10,001 bases of DNA, taken from Chrysochromulina tobinii (lineage: Eukaryota; Haptophyta; Prymnesiales; Chrysochromulinaceae). Both the position numbers and the translations under genes were made by a program. Where the stretch lies: the NCBI GenBank assembly GCA_001275005.1, contig JWZX01001824.1, positions 1-10,001 on the forward strand, given 5' to 3'. The notes beneath the pieces were generated by a model. It was not told the DNA's origin. It saw nothing but the letters and a program-made list of their open reading frames with translations, and searched no databases. This document shows, in pieces, positions 7,067 through 10,001 of the stretch (positions are counted from its first letter, which is position 1; each line of letters starts with the position of its first letter).

Positions 7067-7204
7067 TACTCTTACGTCTTACGAACCGAAACGCATCAAT
7101 GATCAGTGTGGTGGTCCAGAATTTAATTTTCGACGTCCACGACGCTCGCCGCGCGTTCGCCACGGGCCCAACGGCTCACGGCACCGGGCACGCATTCTCG
7201 ATGT

Positions 7205-7219
7205 ACGTTGTACGATCTG
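7205..7219 (-). promoter_or_regulatory. Candidate 3'-end element shared with the oxidoreductase gene
   Basis: ACGTTGTACGATCTG lies 28-42 nt past the FkbM stop codon. ACGTTCGTACGATCTG at 985-1000 lies 67-82 nt past the oxidoreductase stop. They differ by one inserted C and have the same orientation relative to their genes (CAGATCGTAC on the minus strand). A shared 3'-processing or mRNA-stability element is inferred; chance is possible. Confidence 0.3.
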
Positions 7220-7246
7220 ATGACCGTCACGCGACCGGGATAAGTT

Positions 7247-8542
7247 TCATGGTTTGGGCGCCCCGAAAGCATCGGTGGCCAAGCAATCGACCGTCCGCTT
7301 GCACCACACGGCTGTGCCGGCCATCACCATCCGGCGACTCTTCTTGATCTGCGCCTTGAAAGGCGAGACAGCGCGGGCACGCGCGCTCGCATTCGTGAGG
7401 AGCTCACCTGAGACACGCAACGCCTCCGCGCTGCCCTGAACGGCTATGATCGAATATCGATCAAGTCGATCCAGGTGAGCATTGAGCCCCTCGTTGTACA
7501 CGCTAAGAAACGCAACCGAATCCGCTTGGTCGTCGGCTTGACGCCAACCAAAGCACGCTTGCAAGACGTTCGTGAGCGGGTTGCGCACGTCCTCTGCCTC
7601 GACGAAGGTGCCGTTAACGCGTTGCAGAGCGAGCAACGAAGGCAGCAGCATCAGGTCCTCGCCCCGCGCGGATCTCGAGGCGCGCAGCTCGCAGCCCGGA
7701 TTAAAGAGCAGGTCGGCCCGGCGGTAGAGCAGGCTGTTGTGCACGGTGAATGGGAGCGGCTGGAAGCCGGAGAGAAGCAGATGGCGATTGACCCGCGCGT
7801 CTTTGAGCGGGTCAAGCCCATCAGCCTCGACCATCACGATCGAGACGACTGAGAGGTTTGCCGTCTGCAGCACTCTATCCTCGGCACCTTCCACATCTAT
7901 AGACAGCAGTCCTACGTGCGATAAGGCCGCCTCTCGCGCAAGTTGCGCGAGCGGCCTACACGGCACTATCGACCTCGCGCTCGGTTTCCGGTTGAAAGCC
8001 TGGTTCCAGCGCCCCCAGAGTTGCAAGTATCCCTCGCTCATGTCGTCCGTAGACCCGGATATCTCCTGTGCCCACTTTGTTACGGAAATGTTCCCGGCGG
8101 GGTCGCACACGCCTGCGTGGATGCATGTGTTGCTCAATTGGCCGTGGCTCGACCCGTGGCTTCCGCAGCGACTGGCGTTGAGTCGCTGCGCTGAAACCGG
8201 ATTGGCCTCAATGAGCAACCCGTGCCAGCCGAAGCATCTCTCCAGAGCTAGCGTGTTGCTGAGAGAGACACCATTGAATGCCCCGAGCTCCACAAAGGTT
8301 CGGTGATTGACTGGGAGTGCAAGTAGCAGTGGCAGCAGCTGGAGATCCTCGCTCCACTGAGATCGAGAGTGAGCAACCATGCATCTCGCGCTGGCATGGC
8401 TCAGCGCAGGAGTACCCGTGCTGCTGCCCGTTGCTGGGTTGGAGTCCAGATAAGACGACCAGGGTGCAACGAGCCGCTCTGTGCGAGGTGCAACACGCTT
8501 CAGGTTGCGCACTTTCACTCTCAGCTCCTCTTCGGATTCCAT
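7247..8542 (-). CDS. FkbM-family methyltransferase with a degenerate second domain copy
   Basis: This 431-residue single-exon gene has ATG at 8542 and TGA at 7249-7247. Residues 65-272 form an FkbM-type SAM-dependent O-methyltransferase (PF05050). Motif I is FVELGAFNG (83-91), followed by SNTLALERCFGWHG and LLIEANP (109-115). SIDVEGAED (214-222) is the typical acidic motif, and NRHLLLSGF ... VHNSLLYRR closes the domain. The family methylates hydroxyls of sugars or secondary metabolites; the substrate here is unknown. From residue 295 the protein starts again with EDLMLLPSLLAL, GTFVE and CFGW, matching 65-106. However, LGAFNG is replaced by AEDVRN, so this copy has lost its SAM loop and is probably inactive. 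No signal peptide is seen; an upstream exon cannot be excluded (CTCGTGCAG just before the ATG resembles an acceptor). It is divergent from the hydroxylase gene, 302 bp apart. Confidence 0.88.
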   Translation of the reverse strand: MESEEELRVKVRNLKRVAPRTERLVAPWSSYLDSNPATGSSTGTPALSHASARCMVAHSRSQWSEDLQLLPLLLALPVNHRTFVELGAFNGVSLSNTLALERCFGWHGLLIEANPVSAQRLNASRCGSHGSSHGQLSNTCIHAGVCDPAGNISVTKWAQEISGSTDDMSEGYLQLWGRWNQAFNRKPSARSIVPCRPLAQLAREAALSHVGLLSIDVEGAEDRVLQTANLSVVSIVMVEADGLDPLKDARVNRHLLLSGFQPLPFTVHNSLLYRRADLLFNPGCELRASRSARGEDLMLLPSLLALQRVNGTFVEAEDVRNPLTNVLQACFGWRQADDQADSVAFLSVYNEGLNAHLDRLDRYSIIAVQGSAEALRVSGELLTNASARARAVSPFKAQIKKSRRMVMAGTAVWCKRTVDCLATDAFGAPKP

Positions 8543-8844
8543 TCACTGCACGAGGCACACCTTCTCGCGGCGCGAGGTCCTCTGGCGCGTAAAATGGCTG
8601 TTGGAGCCACCTCGTGGGTGGGAGAGGACGAGCCTAGGACGAGCCAGTGGGGGAGAGGTCCCTCGCGCAGGAGACGCGCGATCGGCCTTTCTTGGGCTTT
8701 TTTGCGGAGTTCCGATTCGTTGCGTGAAGCGTCGAAACACACAGAACCTTTTGAGAGTCACCAGGCCTTGGTCTCGTGTGAGAGGGATTCGATCTTTCAA
8801 TTCCTGAGCACTGCGGAATTCATTCACACTGGAGCGTCGGGACG
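8543..8844. promoter_or_regulatory. Divergent promoter region between FkbM and Asp/Asn hydroxylase genes
   Basis: This 302-bp stretch lies between divergent start codons. No coding region is convincing. It contains an 11-bp tandem repeat (8625-8646), a T-run (8697-8703) and no clear TATA box. It should hold both promoters and leaders. Confidence 0.5.
8625..8646. repeat. 11-bp tandem repeat AGGACGAGCCT / AGGACGAGCCA in the divergent promoter
   Basis: Two copies, one mismatch apart, lie head to tail with an 11-bp period, close to one helical turn. This would place two identical protein-binding faces on the same side of the DNA. The position is 83-104 bp upstream of the FkbM ATG. Function is inferred. 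Confidence 0.6.
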
Positions 8845-10001
8845 ATGCTCACTCTCTCGGAAGTGCTGCAAAGACCGTCGACCGCGCTTACGACAACATG
8901 CGTGACAACACGCGTGAGACTGTTGACAAGCTGCGCAACGGGAAACCGCAAACGCGACGTTTTCCGAGCGCTGAGCCGCGAAGATCGAGCAAAGTTCATC
9001 GATCGGCTGGACTGCGATTGCCGAGCTGCTGGAGCCTTGCCTGCGGAGCTGACGCGCTTTCGCGAGCTGTGCGACGCGATGGCGGATGACGATGCGCCAC
9101 AGTGGCAGGTTCTCGAAACCGGACAGGTGGTTAACACGGCCAAGCACTTTCCGAGCCTAACCGCCAAGCCGCACTGGGATCGCTCTGGCGACTCGGCTGC
9201 AGAGGACCCGTTCCCGTGGCTGCGCCGGCTCGAGTCCTACGCACCGGTGATCGCCAAGGAGCTCCGCGAGGTTTGTGACCGCGAGTTGCCGGTGGGATAT
9301 TGCCTCGGCCCTGCCCATCGCCGTTCGATGATGCGGTTGCCTGGGCTGACCGAAACAGAGCGCTCCATCTTCGTGCCTGGCTTCGATGACCAGCAAACGA
9401 ACGGCTACTGCCACACAGTGCTCGTGACAAACGACACGCCGCAAAAGGTGGCTGCGCTCTTCCCCCAGACGATGGCCGCGCTGGATGCGTGCGCGGTGCC
9501 TTATGGCGTGCGGCTCGTCGCCTTTGGCAAGCAGCTCCCGCGCACAGCCCTCCATTGGCACTCGGACGGACGCAATTTCATGCTCACCGCGCATCTGCCG
9601 CTCGCCGGCCCGACTCGGCGCACGGGCGCGCGCACGCCGCCCTTTCCTGGGCCGGCAGCGCGGAGCGAGGGCCCAGGCGGCCGTTCACCATTCCCTGCCG
9701 TCAATAAGCGCGAGGGTGTTGCAGGCATGATCCTCTCGCCATTGCTCGCGCCTGGCGGCACGAGAGGCCGGTCGGTGCGTGAACGGCTTGTTGGATGGCT
9801 CAGCTCCTTGGGCCGCGGAGGCAGACGAGGCCAGTCCAAGGTTCAGGCCGTCTCTCGTAGCTGGAGGTCAACGCCTCAAGACGCGGCGCCGGGGGGCACG
9901 GGTGTCGTCTTCGACACCACGTTCATGCACTCAGCATACAACGATGGCGACGTGCCCGCAGAAATCCTCTTCATCGACTTTTGGCACCCGGAGCTCTCGA
10001 G
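8845..10001 (+). CDS. Aspartyl/asparaginyl beta-hydroxylase-like protein, 3' end beyond window
   Basis: The frame is open from ATG 8845 to the right edge (385 complete codons). An in-frame TGA at 8779-8781 precedes it and the ATG has A at -3. Residues 102-145 (FPSLTAKPHWDRSG, then WLRRLE, IAKELREV) match the start of the Asp/Asn beta-hydroxylase family (PF05118), Fe(II)/2-oxoglutarate oxygenases that hydroxylate Asp/Asn in EGF-like domains or, in bacteria, lipids and peptides. The core follows: HWHSDGRNFMLTAHLPL (237-253) with probable iron ligand His 239, then VVFDTTFMHSAYND (354-367) with the second ligand His 362, and FIDFWHPELS at the edge. Between them is an unusual insert of about 95 residues rich in Gly, Pro and Arg (254-349). 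No clear signal peptide or membrane anchor is seen. Residues expected to hold 2-oxoglutarate appear replaced. The domain is essentially complete at the edge; only the C-terminus is missing. Confidence 0.87.
   Translation, partial: MLTLSEVLQRPSTALTTTCVTTRVRLLTSCATGNRKRDVFRALSREDRAKFIDRLDCDCRAAGALPAELTRFRELCDAMADDDAPQWQVLETGQVVNTAKHFPSLTAKPHWDRSGDSAAEDPFPWLRRLESYAPVIAKELREVCDRELPVGYCLGPAHRRSMMRLPGLTETERSIFVPGFDDQQTNGYCHTVLVTNDTPQKVAALFPQTMAALDACAVPYGVRLVAFGKQLPRTALHWHSDGRNFMLTAHLPLAGPTRRTGARTPPFPGPAARSEGPGGRSPFPAVNKREGVAGMILSPLLAPGGTRGRSVRERLVGWLSSLGRGGRRGQSKVQAVSRSWRSTPQDAAPGGTGVVFDTTFMHSAYNDGDVPAEILFIDFWHPELS
8893..8916 (+). repeat. 12-bp in-frame tandem duplication in the hydroxylase N-terminus
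   Basis: ACAACATGCGTG is followed directly by ACAACACGCGTG, with one mismatch. In frame this encodes Thr-Thr-Cys-Val then Thr-Thr-Arg-Val, within an N-terminal extension that does not resemble the family domain. Confidence 0.8.

Larger units (their letters stand above)
6438..7246. other. Convergent intergenic region with minisatellite
   Basis: This 809-bp stretch lies between the 3' ends of the PH gene (plus) and the FkbM gene (minus). Apart from the minisatellite (6535-6780) it holds an 8-bp-arm hairpin (7039-7066) and a 15-mer shared with the region beyond the oxidoreductase gene (7205-7219). The open frames here are short and resemble nothing known. No RNA gene was recognised. Confidence 0.6.

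Noticed and set aside
6824-7347. Short plus-strand open frames in the convergent intergenic region
   Set aside because: They overlap each other and run into the FkbM 3' end in antisense. They show no recognisable domain or consistent codon bias.
8783-8800. GGGATTCGATC, another tRNA T-arm-like sequence
   Set aside because: Stem pairing relies on several G-U pairs, and no matching D arm, anticodon arm or acceptor stem was found.

Overview
The window looks like nuclear DNA of a GC-rich unicellular alga, most likely a haptophyte or a similar secondary-plastid lineage. I infer this from three observations: genes lie alone on both strands with 230-810 bp between them, three compact GT-AG introns join coding frames cleanly, and the protein mix (FkbM methyltransferase, capsule-type glycosyltransferase, aspartyl/asparaginyl beta-hydroxylase) is one that such algae have often expanded. 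Coding regions carry GCC runs that encode Ala or Gly tracts. Operons, Shine-Dalgarno sites and tRNA or rRNA genes are not seen. The species cannot be named from the sequence alone.

Layout from left to right. (1) 1-600, minus: the 5' part of a capsule-type glycosyltransferase gene with a 70-nt intron, running off the left edge. (2) 1067-2398, minus: an FAD-dependent oxidoreductase of the DAO/MnmC-C-like family. (3) 2631-4230, minus: a coiled-coil protein whose two frames are joined by a 49-nt intron. (4) 4562-6437, plus: a PH-domain protein whose PH domain is split by a 184-nt intron and whose acidic tail carries tryptophan-acidic motifs. (5) 6535-6780: a 30/31-bp minisatellite with two alternating unit types. 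(6) 7247-8542, minus: an FkbM methyltransferase followed by a degenerate second copy of its own N-terminal half. (7) 8845 to the right edge, plus: an aspartyl/asparaginyl beta-hydroxylase-like protein, open to the end of the window.

Genes 3/4 and 6/7 are divergent pairs that probably share bidirectional promoter regions (331 and 302 bp). Genes 4/6 are convergent, with the minisatellite between them. Three of the six genes (glycosyltransferase, FkbM, Asp/Asn hydroxylase) could modify secreted or surface glycoconjugates or proteins. That they work together is inference from predicted function and neighbourhood only.

The non-coding gaps are unusually rich in short tandem duplications (7x3, 23x2, 5x5, 14x2, 15x2 and 11x2 bp). 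I see no defence system, CRISPR array, transposon or obviously new multi-gene system. The most original items are the degenerate tandem FkbM domain, the hydroxylase with replaced cosubstrate residues and a long insert, the hairpin over a start codon, the element shared downstream of two stop codons, and the alternating minisatellite.
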